DNA of 64,000 nt from Collinsella aerofaciens (GCF_015546965.1 NZ_JADMUF010000001.1:339760-403759); one strand, 5' to 3'; shown: positions 8,072 through 16,841, numbered from the stretch's first letter. Translations and numbers: made by a program. Notes: generated by a model not told the origin, from the letters alone.

Positions 8072-9690
8072 TGACCGACGTGCGCGAAGCCGCGCAGGGC
8101 CTAATCGAGTACGCCATCCACCGATCCATGATCGGGCAGGACGACCGCATCTGGGCCTACAACACCACTCTTGAGTGCATCGGCGCCACGGGCCCCGCGC
8201 TCGACATGGCCTGGGCGCTCCAGGTTGAGAAACTCTCGCTCTTGCACCCCGATACCCTGCCCGACTTTGACCTTGAAGGCACGCTTGCCGCGCTTTCCGA
8301 GACCGCCGTTGCCAACGGTGCCGCCGAGGACACAGCATCGGGCCGCGACCGCATCGCCATGCGCATCATGGGCGCTCTCACGCCGAGGCCTTCGGTTGTA
8401 AACGAAGAGTTCAACGGACGTATGGGCGTCAACGAGCCCCGCGCCGCAACCGACTGGTTCTACGGCCTGTGCTGCGACGCCGGCTACGTGCGCCGTGCCG
8501 CCATCGCGCGCAACATCAAATGGAGCACCCCCACCAACTGGGGCGATCTTGAGATCACTATCAACCTGTCCAAGCCTGAGAAGGACCCGCGCGATATCGC
8601 CGCGGCAGGTGTAGCCAAGAACACGGGCGAGAAGTATCCCGCCTGCCAGCTCTGCATCGAAAACGAGGGCTACCCCGGACGCTCCGCCGCAGCCGACGGC
8701 GGCGCTCACCCCGCCCGCCAGAATCTGCGCGTTATCCCCATCCAGCTCGACGGCGAGCGCTGGGGTTTCCAGTACAGCCCGTATGCGTATTTTAACGAGC
8801 ACTGCATTGCCATGAGCTCCGAGCATCGCCCGATGCACGTGGACCGCAAGGGTCTGACCTGTCTGCTCGACTTTGTCGACCTGTTCCCGCACTACTTTAT
8901 TGGCTCCAACGCCGACCTGCCTATCGTGGGCGGCTCGATCTTGTCGCACGACCACTTCCAGGGCGGCGCGCACGAGTTCCCCATGATGCACGCCGCCGAG
9001 ATCTCGCAGTTTAGCGTGCCCGGATTTGATCAGGTTAGCGGTACCGTGCTGCAGTGGCCGCTCTCGGTGCTGCGCCTGCGCTCGCATGACCGCGCCCAGC
9101 TGCTCGACGCTGCCGAGAAGATTATCCTCGCCTGGCGCGAGTGGACCGATGAGTCTGTGGGCGTCATCGCGTACACAGCCGATGGCGTGGCGCACAACAC
9201 CGTGACGCCCGTCATCCGCCGCGTCGACTCTCGCGGAAATGCCGGCGGCGAAATCTACGAGGCCTACCTTGCGCTTCGCTGCAATATCACGACCGACGAG
9301 CACCCGCTAGGCGTTTTCCACCCGCATGCCGAGTACCACCACATTAAGAAGGAGAACATCGGCCTGATCGAGGTCATGGGCCTGGCCATTCTGCCGCCGC
9401 GCCTGGTTCCCGAGCTTGGCGCTGTCCGTGAGCATCTGCTGGCAGCCAAGGTCGATGCCAGCTACGATCTTGCCGGTGCGCTCGAGGGCGATGATCTTTG
9501 TCGCAGCCATGCCGCGTGGGCCGAGGACGTCTTTGCTCGCCGCGCCGACGAGCTTACGGCGGATAACGCCATCGATATCCTGCACGAGGAGGTCGGCGTG
9601 GTGTTTGGCCACGTGCTCGACAACGCCGGCGTCTTTAAGTGGGACGAAGCCGGCCGCGCCGCCCAGCAGCGCTTTATCGACTCGCTGTAG
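8062..9690 (+). CDS. galT: UDP-glucose-hexose-1-phosphate uridylyltransferase (type 2 GalT)
   Basis: A protein of up to 542 residues that exchanges galactose 1-phosphate with UDP-glucose in the Leloir pathway. It belongs to the Firmicutes-type GalT family, with WSTPTNWGDLEITINLSKPE, the region SILSHDHFQGGAHEFPMM that holds the catalytic histidines, and NEHCIAMSSEHRPM. The start at 8062 overlaps the galK stop by ten bases and has AAGGGGG about ten bases upstream; ATG at 8071 is an alternative. A strong terminator follows. No galE is present in the window. Confidence 0.93.
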   Translation: MAVMTDVREAAQGLIEYAIHRSMIGQDDRIWAYNTTLECIGATGPALDMAWALQVEKLSLLHPDTLPDFDLEGTLAALSETAVANGAAEDTASGRDRIAMRIMGALTPRPSVVNEEFNGRMGVNEPRAATDWFYGLCCDAGYVRRAAIARNIKWSTPTNWGDLEITINLSKPEKDPRDIAAAGVAKNTGEKYPACQLCIENEGYPGRSAAADGGAHPARQNLRVIPIQLDGERWGFQYSPYAYFNEHCIAMSSEHRPMHVDRKGLTCLLDFVDLFPHYFIGSNADLPIVGGSILSHDHFQGGAHEFPMMHAAEISQFSVPGFDQVSGTVLQWPLSVLRLRSHDRAQLLDAAEKIILAWREWTDESVGVIAYTADGVAHNTVTPVIRRVDSRGNAGGEIYEAYLALRCNITTDEHPLGVFHPHAEYHHIKKENIGLIEVMGLAILPPRLVPELGAVREHLLAAKVDASYDLAGALEGDDLCRSHAAWAEDVFARRADELTADNAIDILHEEVGVVFGHVLDNAGVFKWDEAGRAAQQRFIDSL

Positions 9691-9744
9691 AGCACAGACC
9701 CGGACGCTCAACGGCAGCCCCCACGACATAGCCACCTACACGAC

Positions 9745-9784
9745 AACGGCGCCCGCCGGCAACATCGCCGGCGGGCGCCGTTTT
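9745..9784 (+). terminator. galT terminator
   Basis: A perfect 16-bp GC-rich stem (9745-9760 with 9767-9782) followed by TTTTC, 55 bp after galT. Confidence 0.9.
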
Positions 9785-9816
9785 CTGATGCAAGGGTAGC
9801 TAATTTGCACCAAAAC

Positions 9817-9864
9817 AAGGAGTGTTCCAAACTGCCGGCAGAGAAGGAGCGCCCCAGGTGCCGA
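9817..9864. repeat. Degenerate GGGACGTTC-family repeat
   Basis: AAGGAGTGTTCC followed by AAACTGCCGGCAGAGAAGG matches the loop of the intact hairpins at 53959 and 56311, but the arms are decayed. It lies between the galT terminator and the 33-bp repeats. Confidence 0.5.
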
Positions 9865-9873
9865 CCTAAACCA

Positions 9874-9966
9874 CACATTATTCGATGGAAAAACGTGGTT
9901 ACCTCCCACATTATTCGATGGAAAAACGTGGTTTACTCCCACATTTTTCGATGGAAAGACCAAGAC
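9874..9966. repeat. Three 33-bp direct repeats upstream of an AAA ATPase gene
   Basis: Repeats start at 9874, 9907 and 9940, each beginning CACATT and containing TTCGATGGAAA; the first two share 27 identical bases. Each of the first two is bounded by CCAC and GTGG, so each is also a weak dyad. The array ends just before a possible -10 box (TATACT, 9972-9977) and so probably binds a regulator of the downstream gene. Confidence 0.8.
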
Positions 9967-10000
9967 GGTCTTATACTAACCATGATCGTTAGGGGGCAGT

Positions 10001-11302
10001 ATGCAGCGACAGCTAATGGACGAACTCATCGCTTGGAAATCTAGGTCAAACCGCAAGCCCCTCCTGCTTAAGGGGGCCCGCCAGACGGGAAAAACCTGGC
10101 TTCTCAACGAATTCGCAGGCCAGCAGTATCAAAACGTCATCCGTTTTGACTTTATGCTCGAACCGGGCGCACGTTCGCTGTTCGACGGAAGCCTTGACCC
10201 CAAACGCATCATCTCCCAGATAGAGCTCCTGCGCGGCCAGACCATAACGCCGACAGACACGCTCATCATCTTCGACGAAATCCAAGAGGCACCGCGTGGC
10301 ATCACCTCGCTCAAATACTTCAACGAGCTGGCGCCGGAATACCATATCATGGCAGCCGGCTCCTATATGGGGCTCGCGCTCCGACGCGAAAACGAGTCGT
10401 TCCCCGTCGGCAAGATCGACCAGCTTACCATGCGCCCCATGGGGTTTGTCGAGTTCGTTCGTGCCGTCGATGGCGATCCGCTCGCAGATGCCATCCTTGC
10501 CGCAGACATGGACCTGCTGGCGAACGTTTCCGAAAAGCTCGAGCGCCTGCTCAAGGAATACCTCGTTGTCGGTGGCATGCCAGAAGTTGTCTCCGCTTTC
10601 GCCGCCTCCCACGATTTCATCGAGGCCCGCAGGCTTCAGCAGCAAATCATCGAAGCTTATGAATCCGATTTTGGCAAGCATGCGCCAGCCCGCATCGTCG
10701 AGCGCATGAGGCTGGTTTGGAAATCCCTTCCCGGCCAGCTCGCAAAGGAAAACAAGAAGTTCGTCTACGGCGCGCTTCGTCCCGGGGCGCGCGCACGCGA
10801 TTTTGAGGAAAGCCTCCAGTGGCTCATGGACTATGGAATCGTTCATAAGGTACCACGTGTTTCCGCCCTAAGAGCACCGCTCACAAGCTACGAGGACCTC
10901 TCGGGCTTCAAGCTGTTCTGCATCGACACCGGCATCCTCGGAGCACTCTCCGGCCTCACGCCAGCCATTGTTCTGAACGGGCCCGCTGTTTTTACGGAGT
11001 TCAAAGGCTCGCTGACCGAGCAATACGTCGCACAGGAGCTTTTGCTCCAAGGCAATACCCCCGCGTATTGGTCATCCTCCTCCGGCAATGCAGAGACTGA
11101 CTTTGCCGTCGACCATGCGGGGACCGTGCTTCCGCTCGAGGTCAAGGCGGCAGAGAATCTCAAAGCAAAGAGCCTGAGGATTGCCTGCGAAAAGTTCAAG
11201 CTCGAGCGCTGCGTGAGAACATCGTTAGCGGCATATAGAGACGAAGGCACGCTCGTCAATATTCCGCTCTGGGAGATTGGGCAAATCGACAAGCTGGCAT
11301 AG
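10001..11302 (+). CDS. AAA-14/DUF4143 ATPase
   Basis: A 433-residue protein of the large bacterial family of AAA+ ATPases with a C-terminal DUF4143 domain. Walker A is GARQTGKTWLL (about residues 25-35) and Walker B is TLIIFDEIQ. The C-terminal part holds a nuclease-like strand pattern, GNAETDFAVDHAGTVLPLEVKA, which looks like a PD-(D/E)XK core (D, then E-x-K). The cellular role of this family is unknown. The ATG has AGGGGG four bases upstream. The gene stands alone behind three 33-bp direct repeats and is flanked by repeats on both sides, as mobile accessory genes often are. Confidence 0.88.
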   Translation: MQRQLMDELIAWKSRSNRKPLLLKGARQTGKTWLLNEFAGQQYQNVIRFDFMLEPGARSLFDGSLDPKRIISQIELLRGQTITPTDTLIIFDEIQEAPRGITSLKYFNELAPEYHIMAAGSYMGLALRRENESFPVGKIDQLTMRPMGFVEFVRAVDGDPLADAILAADMDLLANVSEKLERLLKEYLVVGGMPEVVSAFAASHDFIEARRLQQQIIEAYESDFGKHAPARIVERMRLVWKSLPGQLAKENKKFVYGALRPGARARDFEESLQWLMDYGIVHKVPRVSALRAPLTSYEDLSGFKLFCIDTGILGALSGLTPAIVLNGPAVFTEFKGSLTEQYVAQELLLQGNTPAYWSSSSGNAETDFAVDHAGTVLPLEVKAAENLKAKSLRIACEKFKLERCVRTSLAAYRDEGTLVNIPLWEIGQIDKLA

Positions 11303-11326
11303 GCGCTGTGGAGGGGGTGCCCCGTA

Positions 11327-11373
11327 AGGAGTGTCCCAAACTGCCGGCAAAAAAGGAACGTCTCTATCTGCCG
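11327..11373. repeat. Degenerate GGGACGTTC-family repeat
   Basis: AAGGAGTGTCCCAAACTGCC, then GGCAAAAAAGGAACGTCTC, closely matches the family at 9817, 53959 and 56311. The pair of copies at 9817 and 11327 brackets the DUF4143 ATPase gene in the same orientation. Confidence 0.55.
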
Positions 11374-11416
11374 CATTCCCGAAGCAAGGCGACGCCGATG
11401 TTTTGGCAACGGCAGC

Positions 11417-11519
11417 GAGCGGGCCGCACTTGAGACAAGGTGACGTGAAACGAAAGGGCGCTGACCTTCTGGTCGCGCCCTTGAAGTTGAACGTCAGATT
11501 GTCCAAATGCGGCCCGCTC
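11417..11519. repeat. Nested palindrome between the ATPase gene and lacC
   Basis: GAGCGGGCCGCA (11417-11428) pairs with TGCGGCCCGCTC (11508-11519), with further pairing just inside. AAGGGCGC (11454-11461) pairs with GCGCCCTT (11475-11482) in the centre, and TGACGT/ACGTCA lie between. The layout is like the element at 1963-2115 but the sequence differs. Confidence 0.75.
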
Positions 11520-11530
11520 AGCGTCGAGCC

Positions 11531-11558
11531 GTTACGCGGTTTGGTAAAACCGCGTAAC
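11531..11558. terminator. Hairpin at the end of lacC
   Basis: A perfect 12-bp stem with a GGTA loop begins directly after the lacC stop codon. There is no clear T-run, so it may stabilise the 3' end rather than terminate. Confidence 0.55.
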
Positions 11559-11559
11559 T

Positions 11560-12495
11560 CTAAAGCTCCGTTACTTCAACGTTGTTGTAGATCTCGTCCC
11601 AGCGGTCCATGACCAGGTGGCCGGTCTTGGGATCCATGGCGTTGAGCTTGCCGCAGGTATTGGCGGTCTTGAGCACCGTGACGTCGTCGGCACCAGCCGC
11701 AATGGCATGCGCAAAGCCGGCGATGGTCGAGTCACCGGAACCCGTTGCGTTCACAGCCGCAATCGCGGGCGTCTTGGCGCGGAACGCGCGGCCCTCATGG
11801 AAGCCCACCGAACCGGCAGCGCCCATCGATACGACAACCCAGGGGATACCGGCAAAGCGGCTATCGGCGGCAAGCGCCTCGCGCAGGGCATCGACATCAT
11901 CGGTCGTAAAGGACGTACCCAGCAGGCCGTTAATCTCGGTCAGGTTGGGCTTCACGAGCTCGGGCTTGGCGTCGGACTCCAGCGCGGCCTCCAGCGAAGC
12001 GCCCGAGGTATCAAGCAGCACCTTGGCGCCCGCCTCCTCGGCGATCTTGACGAGCTCGGCATAGTAGCCGGCATCGACGCCACGCGGCAGCGAGCCCGAA
12101 AGCGTCACAACGTCCGCCTTCGCTGCAAGCTCGGCAAACTTGGCCGTAAAGGCCTCGAGCTCGGCCGGGGCGATCTGCGGGCCGCTCTCCAACAGCTCGG
12201 TCTGATTGCCCTCGTGCAGGATATTCAGGCAAATGCGCGTCTCACCGGCAATGGGCACAAAGTCGTTCTTGACGCCGTCGGCATCCATAAGCTCGGCCAT
12301 ATAGGCACCCATGTGACCACCGAGCAGACCGGTCGCGAGCACGTCATCGCCCAGCTGCAGCAGCACGCGGCTCACGTTGAGGCCCTTGCCGCCAGCGGTC
12401 TTTTCGGGCGTCACACGGTTAACATCGTCGATGATCAGCTTGTCGAGCTGATAGCGCGTATCGATCGACGGGTTCATGGTAACGGTCAGAATCAT
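11560..12495 (-). CDS. lacC: Tagatose-6-phosphate kinase (PfkB family)
   Basis: A 311-residue PfkB-family sugar kinase. It begins MILTVTMNPSIDTRY, as LacC and 1-phosphofructokinases do, has the GGKGLNVSRVLLQLG motif, and ends with the anion-hole motif NATGSGDSTIAGFAHA containing the catalytic aspartate. Next to lacB and lacA it most likely converts tagatose 6-phosphate to tagatose 1,6-bisphosphate. A 1-phosphofructokinase role cannot be excluded by sequence. AGGAG lies six bases before the ATG. It is the third gene of a lacA-lacB-lacC operon on this strand. Confidence 0.88.
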   Translation of the reverse strand: MILTVTMNPSIDTRYQLDKLIIDDVNRVTPEKTAGGKGLNVSRVLLQLGDDVLATGLLGGHMGAYMAELMDADGVKNDFVPIAGETRICLNILHEGNQTELLESGPQIAPAELEAFTAKFAELAAKADVVTLSGSLPRGVDAGYYAELVKIAEEAGAKVLLDTSGASLEAALESDAKPELVKPNLTEINGLLGTSFTTDDVDALREALAADSRFAGIPWVVVSMGAAGSVGFHEGRAFRAKTPAIAAVNATGSGDSTIAGFAHAIAAGADDVTVLKTANTCGKLNAMDPKTGHLVMDRWDEIYNNVEVTEL

Positions 12496-12581
12496 GTTGA
12501 ACTCCTGTTTAGAAAACCGGCCCGCGCCCCCTCACAGAAACGCGAGCCGTCAACGGACTAGTTAATTACGCCGGATACCCG

Positions 12582-13106
12582 CTAATCATGGTATTCGCCG
12601 CGGTCCCACTTCTCGAGGAACTCGTCAAAGAAGTGCGGGTCGGCCTGAGCCTCGGCGTCGGCCTTGTTGCAGGCGTCGATCTTGGCGATCAGGGCGTCGT
12701 GCTCGGGAGTCTTCTCGTAGGGCTCCTCCAGGAAGGCAAGCATGATATCGGCCATCAGGAACTCGCCGGTGATCTTGCCGCCAAAGCCCACGATGTTGGC
12801 GTTGAGCTCGCGACGGGCATACAGGGCAGAGGTCATGTCGCGGACCAGCGCGCAGCGGGCGCCGGGAACCTTGTTGACGGCGTTGGTGATGCCGATGCCG
12901 GTGCCGCACAGGGCCACACCAAAGTCGGCCTTGCCGCTGGCAACAGCCTCGCCCACGGCCTTACCGTAGATGGGATAGTGCGTACGGGTGTGGCTGTAGG
13001 TGCCGCAGTCGAGCACCTTGTAGCCAGCCTGCTCCAGGCGGTCGGCCAGATAGATCTTCTCGTCCGTAACGATATGGTCGCAACCGATTGCGATGGTCTT
13101 CTTCAT
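12582..13106 (-). CDS. lacB: Galactose-6-phosphate isomerase subunit LacB
   Basis: A 174-residue RpiB/LacAB-family protein with the typical start [17 protein letters not shown] and the conserved [18 protein letters not shown] loop, including the catalytic cysteine. Together with LacA it isomerises galactose 6-phosphate to tagatose 6-phosphate. LacB is the longer subunit, as in lactococci (171 residues). It lies 63 bp after lacA and 86 bp before lacC. Confidence 0.93.
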   Translation of the reverse strand: MKKTIAIGCDHIVTDEKIYLADRLEQAGYKVLDCGTYSHTRTHYPIYGKAVGEAVASGKADFGVALCGTGIGITNAVNKVPGARCALVRDMTSALYARRELNANIVGFGGKITGEFLMADIMLAFLEEPYEKTPEHDALIAKIDACNKADAEAQADPHFFDEFLEKWDRGEYHD

Positions 13107-13169
13107 CAGAACGTCCTTTCGTCTGAATTCACAAGTTGAGGTAGAAGTTCGAGTTCTCGGTGGCTCTCG

Positions 13170-13598
13170 TTAGGCCATCTTGTTGAGCATGTCGACACGG
13201 ATCTGGTGACGGCCGCCGGCGTACTGTGCACGCAGGAACTCGCGGGCGATCTTCTTGGCGACCTCGGTGCCCACAACGCCCGGGCCCATGGTGACCATGC
13301 GCGAGCCGTTGTGCTCGCGGGTCATGTAGGCGGAACGCTCGTCGGAAATGTTGGCGACGACCATGCCCTTGATCTTGACGGCGGCCATATAGGAGCCGAC
13401 GCCGTACTTATCGAATGCGAAGCCCTGGGAATCCTTGTGCTCCAGCAGGTCCTTGGCAACGGCGGTCGCGGAATCGACAAAGTCCGCGGCAGGGGTCTCG
13501 GAATAGTCGACGACCTCGTGACCGTCGGCGATGAGCATCTCCTTGATGGACTCCTTCATCGACATACCGTCGGCATCGGAAGCGATTACAACCCTCAT
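13170..13598 (-). CDS. lacA: Galactose-6-phosphate isomerase subunit LacA
   Basis: A 142-residue protein of the same fold as LacB, matching the usual 141-142 residues of LacA. The cysteine of the CGTGIG loop is not kept in its place (FAFDKYGVGSYMAA), as expected for the partner subunit. The ATG at 13598 has AGGAGG five bases upstream; the frame extends 20 codons further without a start signal. It is the first gene of the lacABC operon and its upstream region holds GAACA palindromes. Confidence 0.92.
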   Translation of the reverse strand: MRVVIASDADGMSMKESIKEMLIADGHEVVDYSETPAADFVDSATAVAKDLLEHKDSQGFAFDKYGVGSYMAAVKIKGMVVANISDERSAYMTREHNGSRMVTMGPGVVGTEVAKKIAREFLRAQYAGGRHQIRVDMLNKMA

Positions 13599-13692
13599 GA
13601 CATCCTCCTTGAGAGATACGCAGGTGCGTAGTTTCTGTTTGGAAGTGTTGAATCGCATTCAGGTCCGGGCATCTGAATGTGCGGTTCTTCAC

Positions 13693-13768
13693 TGTTCATG
13701 TTTATTTGAACACATTCGAACAGTAACTGCAACAACTATTTGTTTATCTTTGTTCTTTTTTGAACAAA
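13693..13768. promoter_or_regulatory. Operators upstream of lacA (DeoR/LacR type)
   Basis: TGTTCATGTTTATTTGAACA (13693-13712) and TTTGTTC TTTTTT GAACAAA (13749-13768) are palindromes with GAACA half-sites; a further GAACA lies at about 13718. The same half-site recurs upstream of the IIA gene, fitting a shared DeoR-family repressor, probably the one at 3333. Confidence 0.65.
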
Positions 13769-13840
13769 TACCGTTCACAGATGATTGCTGACCGTTTGGA
13801 CCGGGCGCGGACGTAGCGACCATGTGTTCAACAAACAAAA

Positions 13841-13869
13841 GGGCGGCCGAGAACGTGTCTCGACCGCCC
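13841..13869 (-). terminator. Terminator of the membrane-protein gene
   Basis: A 12-bp stem (13841-13852 with 13858-13869, one wobble pair) followed on the minus strand by TTTTGTTTGTT. Confidence 0.85.
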
Positions 13870-13905
13870 TTCTCACGGTTGATCTTCCAAAGATCGCTTT
13901 GCCGC

Positions 13906-14928
13906 CTACTCAGACTGCCCGCTCTTCTTGGCATGTTTGGACGGACCGCTCAAGAAACGACCCGTCAGATAGTTCGCGGGACCGGAGATATCGATCCCCA
14001 GCAGCACGTGTCCTAGCCATAGGAACGCCGCGAGCACCAGTAGAGGAATCACACACGAGGTCACGATCATTACGATGACGCCTTCGATGAGGTCGGTCAC
14101 CTGCTGCACGATCTCGTCGGTCATCTGCTTGGCACCACTGGTTACCGACGCAACAAGGCTCGATGCCCCATCGGTCAACTGCTCGAGCACGTTTTTGGAC
14201 TCCGTGGCCTCGGATTTTTTCTTGTTCGATTTTGAGCTGGTCTCGGCTGACTTGTCCGTGGTGTCGGCTGCGTCCGCAGCCTTTTGCTCAGCTTGCTCAA
14301 TACTTACGCGATACGTTTCATCGACCTTCTGCGACACCCATACGCTCGCGGGTACGAGCGCCATGCCGATCACGGCAACCACCAGCACGCGTGTCGCCAC
14401 ACGGCGCAGGACGGCGCTCGTACTCCAGCGCCCGTGAATGCCGAGCGACACCGCAAAGAGCACCAACGCAAACGGGATTAAGATGCCCAAGCCAACCGAC
14501 CACAAAATCGTGAGCAAATATTTCTCTAGGTATAGCACGGCAAGCACGATACCAAGGTTGCCTGAAAGCTGTGCGAGCTGCTCGGCAACCGGCGTTCCCG
14601 TATCACCCGGCAGCGCGGTAATGCCCGCAGACAGTGCCACACACGACGTCGTGAGCGCCAACACATTGCCTTTCTTCTGGTCGATGGTCTCGATAACAGG
14701 ATTCCAGGTATTTGTGTCGGCAAAATACGGACGCGCGACAAAACCCGACAGCAGCGCCAGCACCACGAGCGCAACGATAAAGCCAATCTGCAGCTTCTTG
14801 TTTGCGCACACGACATCGCTCACGCTGGGTTGCAGCTCAACCACTGTCGTTTGCTCGGTAACCTGAACCGGGCGTCCGTGAGCCATCTCGTGCGCGTCCT
14901 TCTTTTGAATCGATCCATTGTCCGGCAT
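13906..14928 (-). CDS. Membrane protein of unknown function
   Basis: A 340-residue protein with about five predicted membrane segments: one near residue 50 (GFIVALVVLALLSGFVA), others at about 125-165 and 180-200, and one near residue 290 (VIVMIVTSCVIPLLVLAAF). Between the fourth and fifth lies a polar, Ser/Lys-rich stretch of about 80 residues beginning with a coiled-coil-like segment (SIEQAEQKAADAADTTDK). I recognise no family. GGAGG lies seven bases before the ATG. It sits between lacA and the IIA gene but has its own terminator, so a role in lactose use is not implied. Confidence 0.8.
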   Translation of the reverse strand: MPDNGSIQKKDAHEMAHGRPVQVTEQTTVVELQPSVSDVVCANKKLQIGFIVALVVLALLSGFVARPYFADTNTWNPVIETIDQKKGNVLALTTSCVALSAGITALPGDTGTPVAEQLAQLSGNLGIVLAVLYLEKYLLTILWSVGLGILIPFALVLFAVSLGIHGRWSTSAVLRRVATRVLVVAVIGMALVPASVWVSQKVDETYRVSIEQAEQKAADAADTTDKSAETSSKSNKKKSEATESKNVLEQLTDGASSLVASVTSGAKQMTDEIVQQVTDLIEGVIVMIVTSCVIPLLVLAAFLWLGHVLLGIDISGPANYLTGRFLSGPSKHAKKSGQSE

Positions 14929-15031
14929 TTGGATACCTCCTCATTCCGGCGTGTAATGCAGGGGAAGTATACCCACCGAGCGAAAAACCGAACGGCAGAG
15001 CCGGCGTTCGACCCAAGAGTGTCCCCGACGA

Positions 15032-15063
15032 CTAGTCATTTAAGAACGTCCCCAATGACTAGG
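15032..15063. repeat. GGGGACGTTC-core hairpin, ACTAG subtype
   Basis: CTAGTCATT (15032-15040) pairs with AATGACTAG (15054-15062) around TAAGAACGTCCCC. The same element in the opposite orientation is at 34231-34269. Confidence 0.75.
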
Positions 15064-15064
15064 T

Positions 15065-15099
15065 AAAAAGCCCCGCCGCGGGTAGCGGCAGAGCTTTTG
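15065..15099 (-). terminator. Terminator of the PTS IIA gene
   Basis: On the minus strand AAAAGC ... GCCGC pairs with GCGGC ... GCTTTT, ending in a T-run, 27 bp after the IIA stop codon. Confidence 0.75.
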
Positions 15100-15125
15100 G
15101 AAGGGGACTTGGTTGTAAGAGTTCG

Positions 15126-15464
15126 TTAGGCGAGCTTAGCCTCGAGCTCGGCGATGCGCTTGTAGGCATCGATGGTAAAGCGGGTCTGCTTCTCCAGAAT
15201 CATGGTGGTCATCAGGGTGTCCTGAGCGTGGGCCATGATGAAGGTCATCTCCATCTCGCCGCCGCCGGCCTCCTGCGAAAGCAGCTTGGTCTGCGTGTCG
15301 TGAGCGCCGATGAGCGCGTCGCTGGCATCCTTGTGCAGCTGCTCGGCCTTCTCAAAGTCACCCTCGCGGGCGGCATCGAGTGCAGCGAGCAGGTCGGTCT
15401 GGGCGTCACCCGCGTATGCGACGATCTCGAATCCAACCATCGAGATTTCTTCTTTGGTTGCCAT
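15126..15464 (-). CDS. lacF: PTS lactose/cellobiose-family IIA component
   Basis: A 112-residue helical IIA protein of the Lac family (PF02255). The phosphorylated histidine is His79 in TFIMAHAQDTLM, matching His78 of lactococcal LacF, and the metal-binding aspartate follows at 82. It takes phosphate from HPr and gives it to a cysteine in the IIB domain of its permease. It is the only Lac-family IIA in the window, whereas there are three IICB genes, so it probably serves all three. Its upstream region holds a GAACA operator motif like that of lacA. Confidence 0.95.
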   Translation of the reverse strand: MATKEEISMVGFEIVAYAGDAQTDLLAALDAAREGDFEKAEQLHKDASDALIGAHDTQTKLLSQEAGGGEMEMTFIMAHAQDTLMTTMILEKQTRFTIDAYKRIAELEAKLA

Positions 15465-15550
15465 ATTGCGTTCCTTTCACACATGAACCAATGGAGAGCA
15501 TCGCGTCCGGGCATACGCGCTGCGTTGTGTATGTCAGAAACATTAACATT

Positions 15551-15637
15551 CAAACAAAAAAGAACAATCCAAAACGCAATATCAGGCTATGAACGGTCGA
15601 TTTTCACCCGTGAACGGTTTTTAAACCATTTCGAACA
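15551..15637. promoter_or_regulatory. Operator-like motifs upstream of lacF
   Basis: CAAACAAAAAAGAACAA (15551-15567) is, on the minus strand, close to the palindrome upstream of lacA, and TGAACGG ... CGAACA motifs follow at 15611-15637. These suggest control by the same DeoR-type repressor. Confidence 0.5.
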
Positions 15638-15678
15638 ATATCAAACACAAAGAAGCTCGACCCAAACAGGTCCGCACC

Positions 15679-16683
15679 TTAGCGCAGACCGCGTACCGTA
15701 TCGCCCTCGATGAGCACGCCGGGGATCAGCATGTGCTCCACGCTAGGTGCGACGCCCTCGGCGCCGGCAATCTTATCGACCGCCCACATGCCAACGCGCT
15801 TGTTATCAAAACGCACCGTAGTCAGGCGACGGTCGGGCACGATATCGCCCAGGCTGTCATCAACACCCACCACACTCACGTCCTCGGGCACGCGCTTTCC
15901 GCGCGACTCGAGTCCGCGAATGCAGCCGTAGGCCATGGCATCGTTGGAGGCATAAATGGCCGTGCAGGTCGGATCATCCGCAAGCACCTGGCCGGCGGCA
16001 TATCCGCTCTGTGCCGTCCAATCGCCACGGACGAGTCGCGGCGGCTCAATACCATGCGCACGCAATGTCTCACGCCAGCCCTCCTCGCGCCGCATGCCCG
16101 AAAGCGAGCGCTCGGGACACGAGATAAAGTGCACGGTCTTGTGCCCCTGCTCCATCAAGTACTCGACCACCTGGCGCGAGCAATCGAACTGGTCGTTATC
16201 GACCGTCGAGCACAGCGGGTGCTCCAGCATGGTAACGAGCACCGTCTGCATACCGGGCAGCGGCTCGAAAGTGCCAAAATCCGCCGGCATGCGGTTCATG
16301 ATCACAACCATACCGTCCACCGGCAGTGCGCTCATACGCGACGATGCGCTCTCGAGGGTATAGGGGTGTCCATCTACTTTCGTGAGGGTGATGGCATAGC
16401 CGTGTTTGTCGGCGGCGGCGGCAAAGCCCTCCATACGGTCGAGATTGCCGGTGCCGGTAATGTTGAACATGGCGACGCCGACGGTCTTAAACTTGCCGCG
16501 GCGCAGCGATCGACCGGCAAAATTGGGGCGATACCCTAGCTCGCGCATGGCGGCACGCACGCGCTCCTTGGTCTCGGGGCGCACGCTGGGCGAATCGTGC
16601 ACCGTACGCGAGACTGTCTGCTCCGAGACGCCCGCGAGACGCGCCACATCCTTAACGGAAACCGATTTTTTAACAGCGGCCAT
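15679..16683 (-). CDS. LacI-family repressor of the first PTS/GH1 cassette
   Basis: A 334-residue LacI protein with the helix-turn-helix SVKDVARLAGVSEQTVSRT at residues 8-26 and a full sensor domain ending VEHMLIPGVLIEGDTVRGLR. It is divergent from the IICB gene at 17040. Two operators with half-sites AATGGCAAC and AATGTTAAC lie between them, so it most likely represses that cassette and itself. Residues EQ in the recognition helix differ from those of its paralogues (QQ, RQ, LK), in parallel with the operator change. Confidence 0.9.
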   Translation of the reverse strand: MAAVKKSVSVKDVARLAGVSEQTVSRTVHDSPSVRPETKERVRAAMRELGYRPNFAGRSLRRGKFKTVGVAMFNITGTGNLDRMEGFAAAADKHGYAITLTKVDGHPYTLESASSRMSALPVDGMVVIMNRMPADFGTFEPLPGMQTVLVTMLEHPLCSTVDNDQFDCSRQVVEYLMEQGHKTVHFISCPERSLSGMRREEGWRETLRAHGIEPPRLVRGDWTAQSGYAAGQVLADDPTCTAIYASNDAMAYGCIRGLESRGKRVPEDVSVVGVDDSLGDIVPDRRLTTVRFDNKRVGMWAVDKIAGAEGVAPSVEHMLIPGVLIEGDTVRGLR

Positions 16684-16841
16684 AGGTCGATCTTTCTATG
16701 TCGACGATGCCATTGGTGGCACCCTACGCAGTCATTTTTAACGCCTTCAAGTATATCCAACGCCTCCCCCCCCATACGCTCACCACCCAAAACCTACCGT
16801 TCACCGACATTTCTGCTTCCCCGAACGGCTTTTGTCGCCCA

